Below are positions 1 to 10,737 of a stretch of 64,000 nt of DNA, piece after piece; within the stretch, counting starts at the first letter, position 1, and the number at the start of each line of letters is the position of its first letter. The stretch spans positions 115,535,789-115,599,788 of the forward strand of contig NC_050101.1 in NCBI RefSeq assembly GCF_902167145.1, read 5' to 3'. The notes under the pieces were generated by a model that had not been told where the DNA came from, searched no databases, and saw nothing but the letters and a program-made list of their open reading frames with translations. This stretch comes from Zea mays. Its lineage: Eukaryota > Streptophyta > Magnoliopsida > Poales > Poaceae. The position numbers were made by a program, and so were the translations under genes.

Positions 1-330
1 CTCTGCCTTCCCTATCGCGCGAGCAGTTGATAAAATGTATTGGAGGATGGGAAGACTGTGGAGGTGTCGATAGCATGACCGCCGATGGACCGACAGAAGC
101 GAGGACGACATGGCGGAGATGACTGGCGGCTTCCACTTTTTCCTCTTTGAACAAGCCACAGTCCCTTTGCCTCCCATCCTGAACTGTCCAGCGGTGTCGA
201 GACTCAGCAAATGGTTTCGTTGGACACCACACGTGTATGATCTGCAACCGTAGACCATAGATAACGAATCGAACGGACGAAGGAAAAAGAGCAGACGTGG
301 ACGAACGACGTCGGTCTTTTGCGTCGCGGT
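1..330. other. unassigned sequence
   Basis: No reading frame, repeat terminus or RNA gene is recognisable here. Base composition is mixed and the sequence passes into an AT-rich transposon fragment near position 330. It may be older host or transposon DNA. Confidence 0.4.
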
Positions 331-695
331 TTGTATATATGAAATTTGCATTTTAAATTTGACATGCAATTTTTGAGTGCAAAAATGATTTCAAATAAAA
401 AAATTATAAACTATAAAGTTTCATAACTTTTAGAGATCTATAACTTTTATGGTATCATTTAAAAAACTCAAAAAATTAGGATAAAAATGATTTCTAGTGT
501 CGATTTCTTAAGAAAATCGCTTGAACAAATCATGAATTTCATGGCGGTTTTCTTAAGGAGCCATATGTAGAAATATCATTTTTACAGACGGTTTTCTTAA
601 GAAACTGTCACTAGAAATAGTACTGGCGCTTGATAACTGAAACCGCCTATAAAAATTAAACCCCACCGCGGGGTTTGAGGTCTTTTCTACTAGTG
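331..695. mobile_element. CACTA element end fragment
   Basis: The segment ends in TTTCTACTAGTG (inverse of CACTAGTAGAAA), the same terminus as the complete small CACTA element at 15441-16236. It shares that element's subterminal motif, short stretches like CGGTTTTCTTAAG and ACTAGAAAT in both orientations. Only this terminus is seen; the other end is missing or too decayed to place, so the left limit is approximate. No coding sequence is present. It is read as a degraded non-autonomous copy of that family. Confidence 0.6.
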
Positions 696-830
696 TAAGA
701 AAATTCATAGTGCAATTGTAAACAAAAACAATATATTAAAAGGAGATAAGAGAATTGAAAATAGATGATGAAAGTAGAGTAACTTATATAGGAAGATATC
801 AATGTACATAATTTTGATAAATTATAATAT

Positions 831-1486
831 GGGGCAATTGTGTTAGTGTCCCTGTTTTAGGATGTAACTATAGATTTGTTTCTGTTTATTAGACTTTGTG
901 TGTTTTCCCTATTTTTTTAAAACAAATTGTTGTCTAGCCCTAGTTAGTTGTAGTTAACAGTGTTAAGTCTTGATAAAAAATGTCAAGGAACAATTGCACC
1001 ATTGCCCTGTTTTAGAGTGTAATTATAGTTTTGGCCTATTTCTTATACTTTACATGTTTTATGACAATTCAAATTATTTTACAATAATTTAAAATATTTT
1101 CAATTTTTGACATTTTTTGGTCTACAATTTAAATTATTTTGTCTCCTAACAACAATTTGAATAATTTGTTCAAAATAATATAAATTATTATAAAACAATT
1201 TGAATTATTGTCCAAAAAATTGAAATGTTGCAAAAATAATTAGAATTATCTCAAAAACACGTAAATTCTAAAAAATAGGGGTAAAACTACAATTACACTA
1301 CAAAATAGGGGCAATGACAAAATTGTTTCTTGTCTTTTTATCAAGACATAGCATCGTTAAGTATAACTAACAGAGCTGGGCATACACCAGTTTTGTTTTG
1401 AAAAACATGGGCAAACACACAAAGTTCAAAAGTAGGGGTAAATATGTAGTTACATCCTAAAAAAGGGGCACTAGTGCAATTGACCC
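831..1486. mobile_element. Mutator-like non-autonomous foldback element
   Basis: The element is flanked by a perfect 9-bp direct repeat TTATAATAT (822-830 and 1487-1495). Its ends are inverted: the left starts GGGGCAATTGTGTTAGTG and the inverse of the right starts GGGTCAATTGCACTAGTG. Similarity between the arms continues inward for roughly 200 bases or more (for example the ATGTAACTA and TGTCAAG blocks). A 9-bp target duplication with long terminal inverted repeats is the classic signature of Mutator-like elements. There is no coding capacity, so it would be non-autonomous. Confidence 0.8.
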
Positions 1487-1499
1487 TTATAATATAGTA

Positions 1500-2233
1500 C
1501 CAAAAATTTGTAAAAAAATAAAATAAAAAGAGTTATTGATAATAATATACCTTGTATTACTTGACCATTAGCTTCCATACCGTAGTCCTCTTAAATATAT
1601 GTATTTTCGGGAACATGTGCAATCTATTCTTCCACCTCTACTTTAGTTTCAAGATAAGCGCCAACTCCACTCGAGCGCTAATTGGTGTTTAGAACTAATT
1701 TTTGTATAGTACTTGTATTGGGCTGAGTCAAGGTATTGCTTAGACAATATAGAGCCATATTGACTCCTCCGGCCCTGGACATATCATGTCACCCACTCAA
1801 TCACTCATATTATTTATGGTAGTTTATTATTTTGTCTAAGTAATTATTTGTAGTTCACGCAAAAAGTGTGGGTGTATGCTTCTAGTTATATTTAATCTAG
1901 AAGACAGCACAATTTGTAGCTTCTCTATTTCTTCTTGAAAATGATCTTGGAAACTTTTGTCAAATGTTTTGACAATATGTTTAACCTTCAATAGAGAAGC
2001 TACATTCTACCAAAATAACCGTTGCCAAAACCATTTCATGAGAAGCCAGCCACTCTGGAGCCCACTCGGGAATGTTCGTTTACTCCAGAAAGGTTCCATT
2101 GGAACTGTTCCAATTAGAATGATAAGTTTATTTGTACTAATATTGATTAGCTAGAACACTTCTAGACCTCAATCCAACCTAATCGAACATGGCCTTATTA
2201 AACATGTCCTCGATAAAGTTTTGTAAAGTAGAA
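1500..2233. other. intergenic, no feature recognised
   Basis: AT-rich sequence with no convincing reading frame and no clear transposon termini. Short ORFs here (around 1957-2154) have no recognisable domain. It lies between the foldback element and the CACTA element. Confidence 0.4.
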
Positions 2234-2249
2234 CTACACTACAGGAAAC

Positions 2250-2560
2250 ACATAAATTTTCGTGGGCCTGGCTATTTTCATCGGTCGGCACACGAAAATA
2301 CATAGTTATTTTCGTCGGCCCTCGGGACCGACGAAAATTTGGCCTATTTTCGTGGGCCAGTACGTACACGAAAATAGGAACGATATTTTCGTGAGCCCCG
2401 AGGCCGACGAAAATAAGGTGTATTTTCGTCGGTCATAGCCCGGCCGACGAACATAAGTCATTTATTTTCGTCGGCCTTCTCCCGGCCGACGAAAATAAGG
2501 CATTAATTGACCACTATTTTCGTCAGCCTCAGTGAGGCCGACGAAAATAAAGGCCCGTTA
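2250..2560. repeat. 5' subterminal repeats of the CACTA element
   Basis: At least eight copies of a TATTTTCGTCGGCC or GGCCGACGAAAATA motif occur in direct and inverted orientation, several as head-to-head pairs able to form short hairpins (for example around 2470-2500 and 2515-2550). In CACTA elements such arrays bind the smaller transposase-family protein; that role here is inferred from architecture. Confidence 0.85.
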
Positions 2561-2589
2561 ATCGTCCGCCTCGGCCTCAGCGCACCTTC

Positions 2590-3225
2590 TCTCTCGCTCG
2601 TCACTCTCTCGCTCGATACCTTGCGCCGCCGCCCGCCCGCCCTCCATCGCCGCGCCGCCGTCGGGGCTCGCCCTCCATCGCCGCGCCGCCGTCGGCGCCC
2701 GCCCTCCCTCGCCGCAACGCCGCCCGCTCTCCACGCGTCGCGCCGCCTCACTCGCCCGCCCGCACGCCCGTCCACCATCGCCGCGCCGCCGTCCACCATC
2801 ACCGCCCGCCCGCCCTCCCTCGCCGCACCGCCACCCGCGCCCGCCCGCTCTCCACGCGCCGCCCCGGGGCACGCGCCGCGCCGCCGCACGTTGCCCGCGC
2901 GCGCGCCCTCGCCGCTCCGCGCCGCGGCGCGCGGCTCGCCGTTCATAGGAGCAGACTCGTCCACGCCGTGCCCGCCGTGCCCGCCGTCCACGCCGTTCGT
3001 CCACGGCCGCCGTTCGTCCACGCCGTGCCCGCCATCCGTCCACGTCGTCGTCGTTCCCCGCGGTGAGCCTCCCCGTCTCCCTTCTTTCCCGACATATTTG
3101 ATGCTCATGGCGGCTGTGGCGTGCCGTGCGCGCGGCCGTGGCGGCCGTGGCGTGCCATGCGCGTGCCGTGGCGTGCCGGGCGCGCGGCCGTGCGCGTGCG
3201 GCGTGTCGTGCGCGTGCCGTTAATG
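2590..3225. repeat. GC-rich tandem-repeat region upstream of the transposase
   Basis: Extremely GC-rich sequence with short tandem duplications, such as two adjacent copies of a unit containing CCTCCATCGCCGCGCCGCCG (2640-2700) and GTGCGCGTGCCGTGGCGTG-type runs at 3114-3222. Long ORFs occur on both strands but are low-complexity Arg/Ala/Pro/Gly translations without a domain, so I do not call a gene. Position suggests the promoter and 5' leader of the CACTA element. Confidence 0.6.
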
Positions 3226-3304
3226 TGAATGTTATTTGTCTTTTGTTTAAGTTATTTATTATGGACGGTGATCGTTAACCGTAGAGAACCGTATGCGTCA
3301 CCCG

Positions 3305-3354
3305 TTCGGGAACGGCGAACGTCACATTGGATTGTGAGGTTCGCCGTTCCGGAA
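3305..3354. repeat. short inverted repeat (22-bp arms, 6-nt loop)
   Basis: The arms are 3305-3326 and 3333-3354, with the loop TTGGAT. By eye they pair with two mismatches in 22 (core AACGGCGAAC / GTTCGCCGTT). It lies between the GC-rich leader and the transposase start, directly upstream of the larger hairpin. Confidence 0.8.
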
Positions 3355-3375
3355 TTGTCCACGTATTTTGGACAG

Positions 3376-3575
3376 CCTGAGAGTGTAAGCCGATGCTTGT
3401 GATTTGTGACATGTGCCTTACGATTGACGCGGAATTTCGGTTGTATAACCTAGTTGTTCTCCAACACACCATGTTCAGGCGTGTGCTTGGAGAGCAGCGG
3501 GGTTATGCTGCCGAAATTTCGTGGCAATCGTAGGGTACACGTCACAAATCACAAGCATCGACCTACACTCTTAGG
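3376..3575. repeat. long inverted repeat: 95-nt arms, 10-nt loop, inside the CACTA element
   Basis: The arms 3376-3470 and 3481-3575 are inverted copies. Ungapped comparison by eye gives about 21 differences in 95 positions, with a perfect 20-nt block (CGATGCTTGTGATTTGTGAC on the left arm). Many differences are transitions, which in RNA would often still pair as G:U. Transcripts running from the leader into the transposase would fold into a long hairpin here. It could be a small RNA-producing fold or simply a nested foldback insertion. Confidence 0.85.
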
Positions 3576-3660
3576 TGGGTTTAGGGCCTTTACCTAATAG
3601 GGAGTTCACCTAAGCCACAGACGATCGTTGATGTTCTTTGTCTTTTGTTTAGCCTTTGAA

Positions 3661-6141
3661 ATGGACGGTGATCGGAGGGTGATGTATGACGGGTGGAGAA
3701 AGGATGGGGCACATTCGAATGAATGGATGGGTGTAACAAAGGCTTTTCTTGAGCACACTTTCAAAGATAGAACAAGTCGTCTAGTGAAGTGTCCTTGCAA
3801 TCGCTGCGAGAACAAGTGGCCTCAGAAGATAGAAGAAATGGAGAAACACCTTTGCAAAAGTGGGTTTATGCCGAACTACCTTGTATGGTACCGGCATGGA
3901 GAGTCTATTAGACACGTTGACGCAGAGGTGGAACTTTATGACGATCATGATAGGATGGACGGCATGTTGCATGATCTTGGTAGGGATGTTGAAATGAACG
4001 TTGAGGAGCCGGGGCAGCTTCCACGCGATGCTCAGGAATTCTTCCGGCTACTCGCCGCTGGAGAAGAGAGACTGCACGAGCACACTCAGATGTCAGTTCT
4101 TGGGACTCTCACAAGACTAATGGCAATAAAGTCAAAGCACAACATTTCAAATAGTGCTTACAACGACATCGTCCAACTGATGGGCGAGGTTCTCCCGGAG
4201 AATTATAAGTTGCCAAAGAATATGTACTTCGCAAAGAAGATGTTGGCTGGTCTTGGGATGACATATGAGAAGATCGACGTGTGTCCCAACAGTTGCATGC
4301 TATTCTTTGAGGAGGATGACAAGCTGGACCGTTGTAAGCATTGCGAAGCTTCTAGATATGTCGAGGTGACAAATGATGAGGGTGAATTGGTAGTTACGAA
4401 GGTCGCAGCTAAGCAACTTCGTCGGTTGCCCATCATTCCTCGGCTTTCAAGGTTGTTCCTCAACAAGGAAATAGCTCTGCATATGACGTGGCCAAAGAAT
4501 GGTGTATGTCTCGTCACTGATCCAGACATAATGGTCCATCCGTCGGACGGTGATGCATGGAAGGCATTTGACGAGTTTGATCCCAAATTTGCAAACGACC
4601 CTAGGAGTGTACGGCTTGGTCTACCGACGAACGGATTCACACCTTTCAATACCAGTGCAAGCCCTTACTCGTGTTGGCCTGTCTTCATTGTGCCATATAA
4701 TCTTCCTCCTGAGTTGGTCAATAAAGAAGAGTTCATGTTCCTTGCACTAGTCATCCCAGGCCCCGAGCATCCAGGGCCAAAGCTGAATATGTTTGTTCGC
4801 CCTTTAATTGAAGAGCTGAAACAATTGTGGAGAGGTGTGAAGGCTTATGACAGCCATACTGAAAAGGAGTTTACCATGCGCGCTGCTTATTTGTGGTCAG
4901 TGCATGATCTGCTGGCGTATGGAGATTGGTCTGGATGGTGTGTTCATGGTCGGTTGTGCTGTCCCATATGTATGAATGATACGGATGCATTCAGATTGAA
5001 GCATGGTGGGAAAGTGTCATTCTTTGATGCTCATCGACGTTGGACTCCATTCAAGCATGATTTCAGGAGTTCGCTTACTGCATTCAGAGGTGGAGCCAAA
5101 ATCAGAAATGGGCCACCAAAGAGGCAAACTGCACCGCAGATAATGGCATGGTATGCTTGTCTGAAGCAAGGAGAAAATGATAGATTCCAAGGCTACGGGG
5201 AGGACCACAACTGGACCCATATTTCATCAATATGGGAGCTTCCGTATGCAAAAGCCTTGATCATGCCGCACAACATAGACTTGATGCACCAAGAGCGTAA
5301 CGTTGCTGAAAGCATCATAAGCACATGTTTCGATGTGACTGATAAAACGAAAGATAATATGAAGGCAAGAAAAGACATGGCTGAAATTTGTAAGAGGCCG
5401 ATGCTCGAGTTGAAAGTAAGCGATAAAGGGCATGAGAGTAGGCCGCGAGCTGATTACTGCCTCAAGCCGGATGAAAGGAAAGAAATATTTAAGTGGTTGA
5501 AGAATCTGAAATTTCCAGATCGATATGCGGCAAATCTGAAACGGGCAGTCAATCTGAAGACCGGTAAATTGATCGGTTTGAAAAGCCATGACTACCATAT
5601 TATTATGGAGAGGCTGATGCCCGTGATGTTTCGAGGCTATTTTAAGGATGAGCTTTGGAGCATATTTGCAGAGCTGAGTTACTTCTATAGGGAAGTATGC
5701 GCAAAGACGGTATCGAAGAGGTTGATGCAGAAATTTGAGAAAGAAATTCCAATTCTTATTTGTAAATTTGAAAAGGTTTTCCCGCTAGGATTCTTCAATG
5801 TGATGCAACATCTAATTGTGCATTTGCCTTGTGAAGCTTTGGTAGGCGGACCAGTGCAATTCAGGTGGATGTATCCTATAGAAAGGGCGTTGAAAAAGCT
5901 CAGGGCGTCTGTTCGCAACAAGGCTAGAGTCGAAGGGTGTATTGCGGAGGCTTTTGCCCTTAAGAAGATATCTCAATTCTCAACCAGGTATTTCGCTCGA
6001 GCCAACAATGTGTTTGCGCCTTCAGTGCGACTTCATGTCAAAAATGAATCACCCCAAAGCACCCTTCAAATTTTTGCGAATCCGGGTAAAGCAGTTGAAA
6101 AAGGAGTGTACGTCACATTGAACGAAATCAAGAGCATATGA
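3661..6141 (+). CDS. TNP2-type CACTA transposase (tnp2 family)
   Basis: A single open frame of 826 codons from the ATG at 3661 (MDGDRRVMYDGW) to TGA; earlier in-frame starts exist at 3628-3631 but lie upstream of the family-like N-terminus. Domains by family resemblance: a Transpos_assoc-type N-terminus with WM, CPC, RC and WYRHGE residues (about 1-85), the tnp2 transposase core (about 200-600), then a DUF4218-like region with HL-VHLP and GPVQ-RWMYP-ER motifs (about 680-780). It would catalyse excision and insertion of CACTA elements in the nucleus. The DUF4216-like tail found in many relatives is not seen; the frame ends soon after DUF4218. An upstream intron is possible because a TTTTGTTTAG acceptor-like site precedes the start. 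No stop or frameshift is visible inside the frame. Confidence 0.9.
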   Translation: MDGDRRVMYDGWRKDGAHSNEWMGVTKAFLEHTFKDRTSRLVKCPCNRCENKWPQKIEEMEKHLCKSGFMPNYLVWYRHGESIRHVDAEVELYDDHDRMDGMLHDLGRDVEMNVEEPGQLPRDAQEFFRLLAAGEERLHEHTQMSVLGTLTRLMAIKSKHNISNSAYNDIVQLMGEVLPENYKLPKNMYFAKKMLAGLGMTYEKIDVCPNSCMLFFEEDDKLDRCKHCEASRYVEVTNDEGELVVTKVAAKQLRRLPIIPRLSRLFLNKEIALHMTWPKNGVCLVTDPDIMVHPSDGDAWKAFDEFDPKFANDPRSVRLGLPTNGFTPFNTSASPYSCWPVFIVPYNLPPELVNKEEFMFLALVIPGPEHPGPKLNMFVRPLIEELKQLWRGVKAYDSHTEKEFTMRAAYLWSVHDLLAYGDWSGWCVHGRLCCPICMNDTDAFRLKHGGKVSFFDAHRRWTPFKHDFRSSLTAFRGGAKIRNGPPKRQTAPQIMAWYACLKQGENDRFQGYGEDHNWTHISSIWELPYAKALIMPHNIDLMHQERNVAESIISTCFDVTDKTKDNMKARKDMAEICKRPMLELKVSDKGHESRPRADYCLKPDERKEIFKWLKNLKFPDRYAANLKRAVNLKTGKLIGLKSHDYHIIMERLMPVMFRGYFKDELWSIFAELSYFYREVCAKTVSKRLMQKFEKEIPILICKFEKVFPLGFFNVMQHLIVHLPCEALVGGPVQFRWMYPIERALKKLRASVRNKARVEGCIAEAFALKKISQFSTRYFARANNVFAPSVRLHVKNESPQSTLQIFANPGKAVEKGVYVTLNEIKSI

Positions 6142-6305
6142 ATAAACAACGAGCCGAAGAAGCATCATCGGATGCGGATGACTTTTGATTAGTATGTTTC
6201 TTTTAGTTAATCAATTAAGCTATGTATTCCAATTTTCACATTATTAATTTTCATATTATTTGTTTCATATACTGTGGTTTGACATTAATTTATCTATAGT
6301 TGAAC

Positions 6306-8918
6306 ATGTTCAAGCATAGGAGATCGAGGAGGAGTGTGGGCAGCGCGGCCAGCGAGGACAGCTCGGGCAGTGGGCTTTTTCAGGGCACCTCACAGAGCCG
6401 ACAGAGGCAGCAGCAACTTCTTGACTGTCTAGACGAAGTGCAGGGTGAGGAGGGTGAGCAGGAGGCTCCTCAGCAGGATGCTCATGTGCAGGGTGAAGAG
6501 GGTGAGCAGGATGAGGAGGGTGAGCAGGATGAGGAGGTTGACCCTATGGGGGCAGGCAGCGCGGGCGACGCGTCAGATGGTTCTACGTCCTTCAGGTATT
6601 ATTATGCATATTAGTTTAATTGATATTAGTTTTTAATCATTTCATCATATTGAATTTACTTGTATACTTAGGTATAAGAAGAGCAATGCGCTTGGTCCGA
6701 GACCTGCCGAGAGGAGGCTCATCCGGCCGCATGGAGAATGGTGGGGCTTATTTCTGTTGTGTTAATTTTTTAATGTGAACGTGATTGCACTGGTTTACTT
6801 GTTTTATTAATGTTTGTAGGTCATGGGAAGACTTGAATTGGGACGGTACAGGCAGACGTCCCAAGGTGAACGCGGTGTTGGGTAGCCTCTGTCGCTTCTA
6901 CTACCCTGGCATGGTGGAGCTCAATGGCGAGAGGTTCGCGGCTATGCAGTGGGCCGACTAGGGTCTAAAGGACTATATCCAGCCAGGGGAGTCAGGGGAA
7001 AGCAGTAGCGGAGGGGGAAGTTCGGAACAAAAACGAAGGACTTGTCAGGTGGCTGTGTGGGACGAGTTCTGGGTGAGTTTACTTTCGTATATAAGCAATT
7101 CACTGAATTATTGCTTCTCCTAATCTTACTTTAACTTAACTTCTCCATTGATATGTAGAGGAGGTTCCAATTGCCGGATGACATCGAGGAGGATCAGGCT
7201 CAGTGGGCACGTGTGAAGAGGCACTTTCGGAAGTGCGCTGATAAGGTAATCAAGGATGCCATGTACAATGCTCGCATCGCGGTCGTCAACTACTACTACA
7301 AGAAGATAAAGGGGCAGAAAATGAGCAAAGCATTAGGGGCCAATGAGATCTACCTCACAGAGGAGCAGTACCTGGAGAGCGTTGTGGATTGGCTGGCGAA
7401 GGACATGGAAGCCTGGAGGTGGTTGGCTAAGAGATGGGTGTCGCCTGAGTGGATTGCAGAGTCCAACAAGCACCGTGCCAACCGTGGCACTGAAGGACCG
7501 GGGCACAGGTACGGGGCCGATGGACACCTTGGTACCGCACGCCGCATGGTAAGTATATAAATCAAACTTGTATGTTACATCTATTACAATTATATGGTTT
7601 AACTCTTCTTTTTCATGCAGGAAGCTGAAAGTGGAGTTGCTCCAAGTTTTATGGAGGTTTACGTCCGTGGTCACTGTGGCCCTGATCCGGCGAACCCTGA
7701 TGAGCTATGCAGCGAGGCGGCAAGGGAGAAAATGGTAAACAAGTTTGTATTTATGAATTAAATTGCATGTTTTGTGTCTAACTCCAACTCTAACTTTCTT
7801 TGCAGAATGCATATGGGGAGGAAATGACTCAACGCCATGGGCCTGATTTCGACTGGATGCATTCAGACTTAGATGCCTCGGCGTTGTACCACAGTGGTGG
7901 GGGTAGAAAGCATGGCAGGTGAGGTGGTTGTCTTTGATTCGACAATTTCATTAATAAGAATGTGTCCACTTAATGGCTCAACTATGTGTATCATGCAGGT
8001 TTGCCTTTGGCACCGGCGTTGTGGAGTACAACAGGACAATAGGTCAAGGGAAGGCATCGTCTTCGGCAGGGAGTTCTCGCTCCTCCAAGTCTGCTCGAGA
8101 GGCTCAGCTGGAGGAGGAGACTCGGGCAACACAGGAGCAGGCTCGAGCAGCACAGGAGCAGGCTCGAGCAGCGCAGGAGCAGGTCGGACAGCTGAAGCAG
8201 TATATGACTTCTTATTTTCAGGTAATTCGTCTATCTCATCACGTGTCATTGAATTCAAAGTATAGTGTTGCGATTCTAACGTTTCATCCATTTGCAGGAA
8301 ATGACTACTCGACTCGGCCCTGATATGAACTTGCCCGCTTTTCGCCCTCCCCAGGTAACACTATCTGAACACTTCAATTCCATAGCAACTCTTTTTTTAT
8401 TATCAAAAATGGCTCGCAGGCACAAGGATGGGGACAGTGGCCAGGACAAGCTCCAGCGTCGCAGCCACAGTGGACTGGTGTTGGGTGGACGCAGGCACCT
8501 CCAGGCACTTGGACGCCTCCACCACCCCAAGGATCGCAGCCAGTCCCGGGATGGGTGCCACCAGTCTTCCAGCCACCGACGGGCTCTCAGCCATTTCAAG
8601 CGTGGATGGCACCGCCACCGACGGGGTGGGTGCCACCACCTCAAGGGTGGCCAGCACAACAGTACCCGTGGATGCATGCACAGCCTCCTCATCACCATGG
8701 ATCACAGGTGACGTTCCATGTTTAGTTTTATGCAAATATTGACCAAACACAACCTTATTTGAATGATTGATGAATTGCAGGGTTCAGCGTCACATGCTCA
8801 GGGATCGGAGGGTGCTGTCAACGTCCAAGACTTTCTCGTCCATGGTTCTGGAGGGAGTGGCCACCTTCCTGGTGGCGGAGGAGGGAGTGGCCAAAACTCT
8901 CATAGCCCGCCGGAGTGA
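6306..8918 (+). pseudogene. second CACTA gene, Transposase_24 (Ptta/En/Spm) type, ten exons, one in-frame stop
   Basis: Exons inferred from GT-AG junctions with maintained frame: 6306-6595, 6672-6740, 6820-7072, 7159-7548, 7621-7734, 7806-7918, 7999-8221, 8298-8354, 8420-8707, 8781-8918. The product starts with Arg/Ser-rich and Glu/Gln-rich low-complexity sequence. It then has a Transposase_24-like core (SWEDLNWDG, WDEFW, then a block with VKRHF, YYYK and AKRW, then GPDP), followed by a Gln/Ala-rich likely coiled coil (AQEQARAAQEQ) and a Gly/Ser-rich tail. TNPA-like proteins of this kind bind subterminal repeats and assist TNP2. The frame has a TAG at 6959-6961 after WAD; the ancestral codon could have been CAG or TAC/T. 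Unless read through or spliced around, it truncates the protein before most of the core. Confidence 0.8.
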
Positions 8919-9169
8919 GTAGTGACTTTGTTTATGGACTATGTATGGATATGTATAGACTTTATTATGGATGTGATTATGCTATTGAAACTATGTATGG
9001 ACTATATATGGACTATGTATGGAATATGTTTGAAACAATTATGTAATTGCTTGTGAATGTTGTTTGTGAAAACTGTATTGTTTGTGAAATCTGTATATGT
9101 GATTGTGTATATGTTTATTTTGCTGTGAATTAATAAAAGGTGCAGAAAAATCTATTTTTGGGGGGTATC

Positions 9170-9465
9170 ATGAATTTTCGTCGGCCTGGGTGGTGGCCGA
9201 CGAAAATACGTGCCCAGATATTTTTGTCGGCCACCACCCAGGGCCGACGAAAATTATGTTCCTATTTTCGTCGGCCACCGAGGCCGACGAAAATAGTGAG
9301 CCGACCCACTATTTTCGTCGGCCTTGGGGAAGCCGGCGAAAATAAGTCGTTTTCGTCGGTACCGACGTAAATAATTCCCTATTTTCGTCGAGCTTATTTT
9401 CGACGGCTATTTTCGTCGGTTTAGGCTTATTTTCGTGGGTTTTTTGCCCACGAAAATATAGGCGT
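9170..9465. repeat. 3' subterminal repeats of the CACTA element
   Basis: About ten copies of the TTTTCGTCGG motif and its inverse, ending at the terminal inverted repeat at 9464-9476. It mirrors the 5' array at 2250-2560. Confidence 0.85.
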
Positions 9466-9479
9466 TTCCTGTAGTGCTA

Positions 9480-9853
9480 GCTGATTGATGATAATCTTTT
9501 AGAAGTTGTTAAGCACTAATACTATTATTTACAATGCCGATCAAGTGACTTCAACATCATATGACCATTTGGCACCCGCGGTTGCTAATAGATCGTGTCA
9601 GGTACCTGCACTACTCGAGATAATGTTAAGCTAACACTGTTGCGAAAGAACCGGGCTTCCGTACCGTTCTCCATTGACAGAACACGGATTCATGACGAGC
9701 CATAAACCTGAACAAAATGTTGATAGAATAATTTCACTAATCTTCATTTGTATGCCGAGAATGATGCAGTGAAGAACAACTTGGTTATACTATGAAAATT
9801 TTATTCGGGTCCATGGCTTATCATAAATTTATGTTCTATCGATGACTCTAAAA
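9480..9853. other. intergenic, no feature recognised
   Basis: No gene or transposon terminus recognised between the CACTA element and the next MITE. Confidence 0.4.
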
Positions 9854-10016
9854 GGGTGTTTGGTTTCTAGAGACTAATTTTAATCTCTTTTATTCCTAAA
9901 TTGCCAAACACATGGACTTAAATATGTCTATATTTTAGTCCACGTATTTCGCAAATTAAGGACTAAAAGAGATTAAAATAGAAAGATTAAAAATTAGTTC
10001 TTAGAAAACAAACACC
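9854..10016. mobile_element. short MITE with GGGTGTTTGGTTT-type ends
   Basis: The left end GGGTGTTTGGTTTCTAGAGAC and right end AACAAACACC are inverted, and the interior shows paired ACTAATTTTAATCTC and GAGATTAAAAT blocks. A clean target duplication is not visible, so superfamily is uncertain. The family is related to the outer MITE at 15329-16301. Confidence 0.65.
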
Positions 10017-10737
10017 ATCTAAGATTGTCAAAAAAGGAACAATTCTGGACAACACACCTTACATGCGTTGTATGTGAAGTACGCTGGTCCGAAACAAGTG
10101 ACACATATATTTTGTTTGGTAACACTATAACATATTTACAGCACAATGACCATTCTATGTCTCATAATAAACTTTATTTTCATGCTATAATTAAAATGAA
10201 GCTACCATTTGATGCCTCATAGTAAATAATTTGAGCAATTTATTAACTAATGTACCAATTAAAATCATTATCTTAACAAACTCGGTATTAAATGGCCTAC
10301 TAATTGTGACATAACCTTATTTCTGATGGTTTAACAATTACCATTGGAAACTAGAACTTTAGAAACTCTTATCACACATCACTCAACAAGCAATGAGCTT
10401 ACTGGATCCTCTAATCACATAGGGTCGTTGGAAATTACAACACTTAGTTATGAAAAAGATGGATGTTTGATCCAATACCAATACCAACAATTAAAATTAA
10501 TCAACGCTGAATTTACACAAGTGAACATACTTGAGACTAAGGAAGGTGAGGTGGATGAGCTCATGTTGGCACGACACAGAAGAAAGAAACTAATGCGAGT
10601 AAGGATGCGTTTGGTTTGAAGTCAAAGTAGGATGAATCGGAGGCGATATCGTCCCCTCATTTTTTTGGATCATGTCGCCACGAAAAATTACTACGGTGTT
10701 TACCTCGCTCACGCGTGACTCTCATCTAAACAGTATA
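10017..10737. other. intergenic, no feature recognised
   Basis: AT-rich DNA with short ORFs lacking recognisable domains. Confidence 0.35.

Larger units (their letters stand above)
2237..9476 (+). mobile_element. CACTA (En/Spm-like) transposon, 7.24 kb, with both transposase genes
   Basis: The element begins CACTACAGGAAAC and ends GTTTCCTGTAGTG, a 13-bp perfect terminal inverted repeat. It is flanked by the 3-bp direct repeat CTA (2234-2236 and 9477-9479), as expected for CACTA elements. Both subterminal zones carry many copies of a TTTTCGTCGGCC-type motif in both orientations, the typical transposase-binding architecture. Inside, on the + strand, lie a TNP2-type transposase (3661-6141) and a multi-exon Transposase_24-type gene (6306-8918). 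The intact ends and target duplication suggest a fairly recent insertion. The second gene has an in-frame stop, so autonomy is doubtful. Confidence 0.93.

Noticed and set aside
2250..2560. Regular short repeats resembling a CRISPR array
   Set aside because: Copies are in both orientations and irregularly spaced, and mirrored at the other element end: CACTA subterminal repeats in plant DNA.
2503..3223. Long GC-rich ORFs on both strands (up to 238 codons)
   Set aside because: Arg/Ala/Pro/Gly low-complexity in every frame with tandem repeats; a consequence of base composition, no domain.
3376..3575. A conventional microRNA gene
   Set aside because: The stem is very long and near-uniform and sits inside a transposon; without small-RNA data a MIR gene call is not supported.
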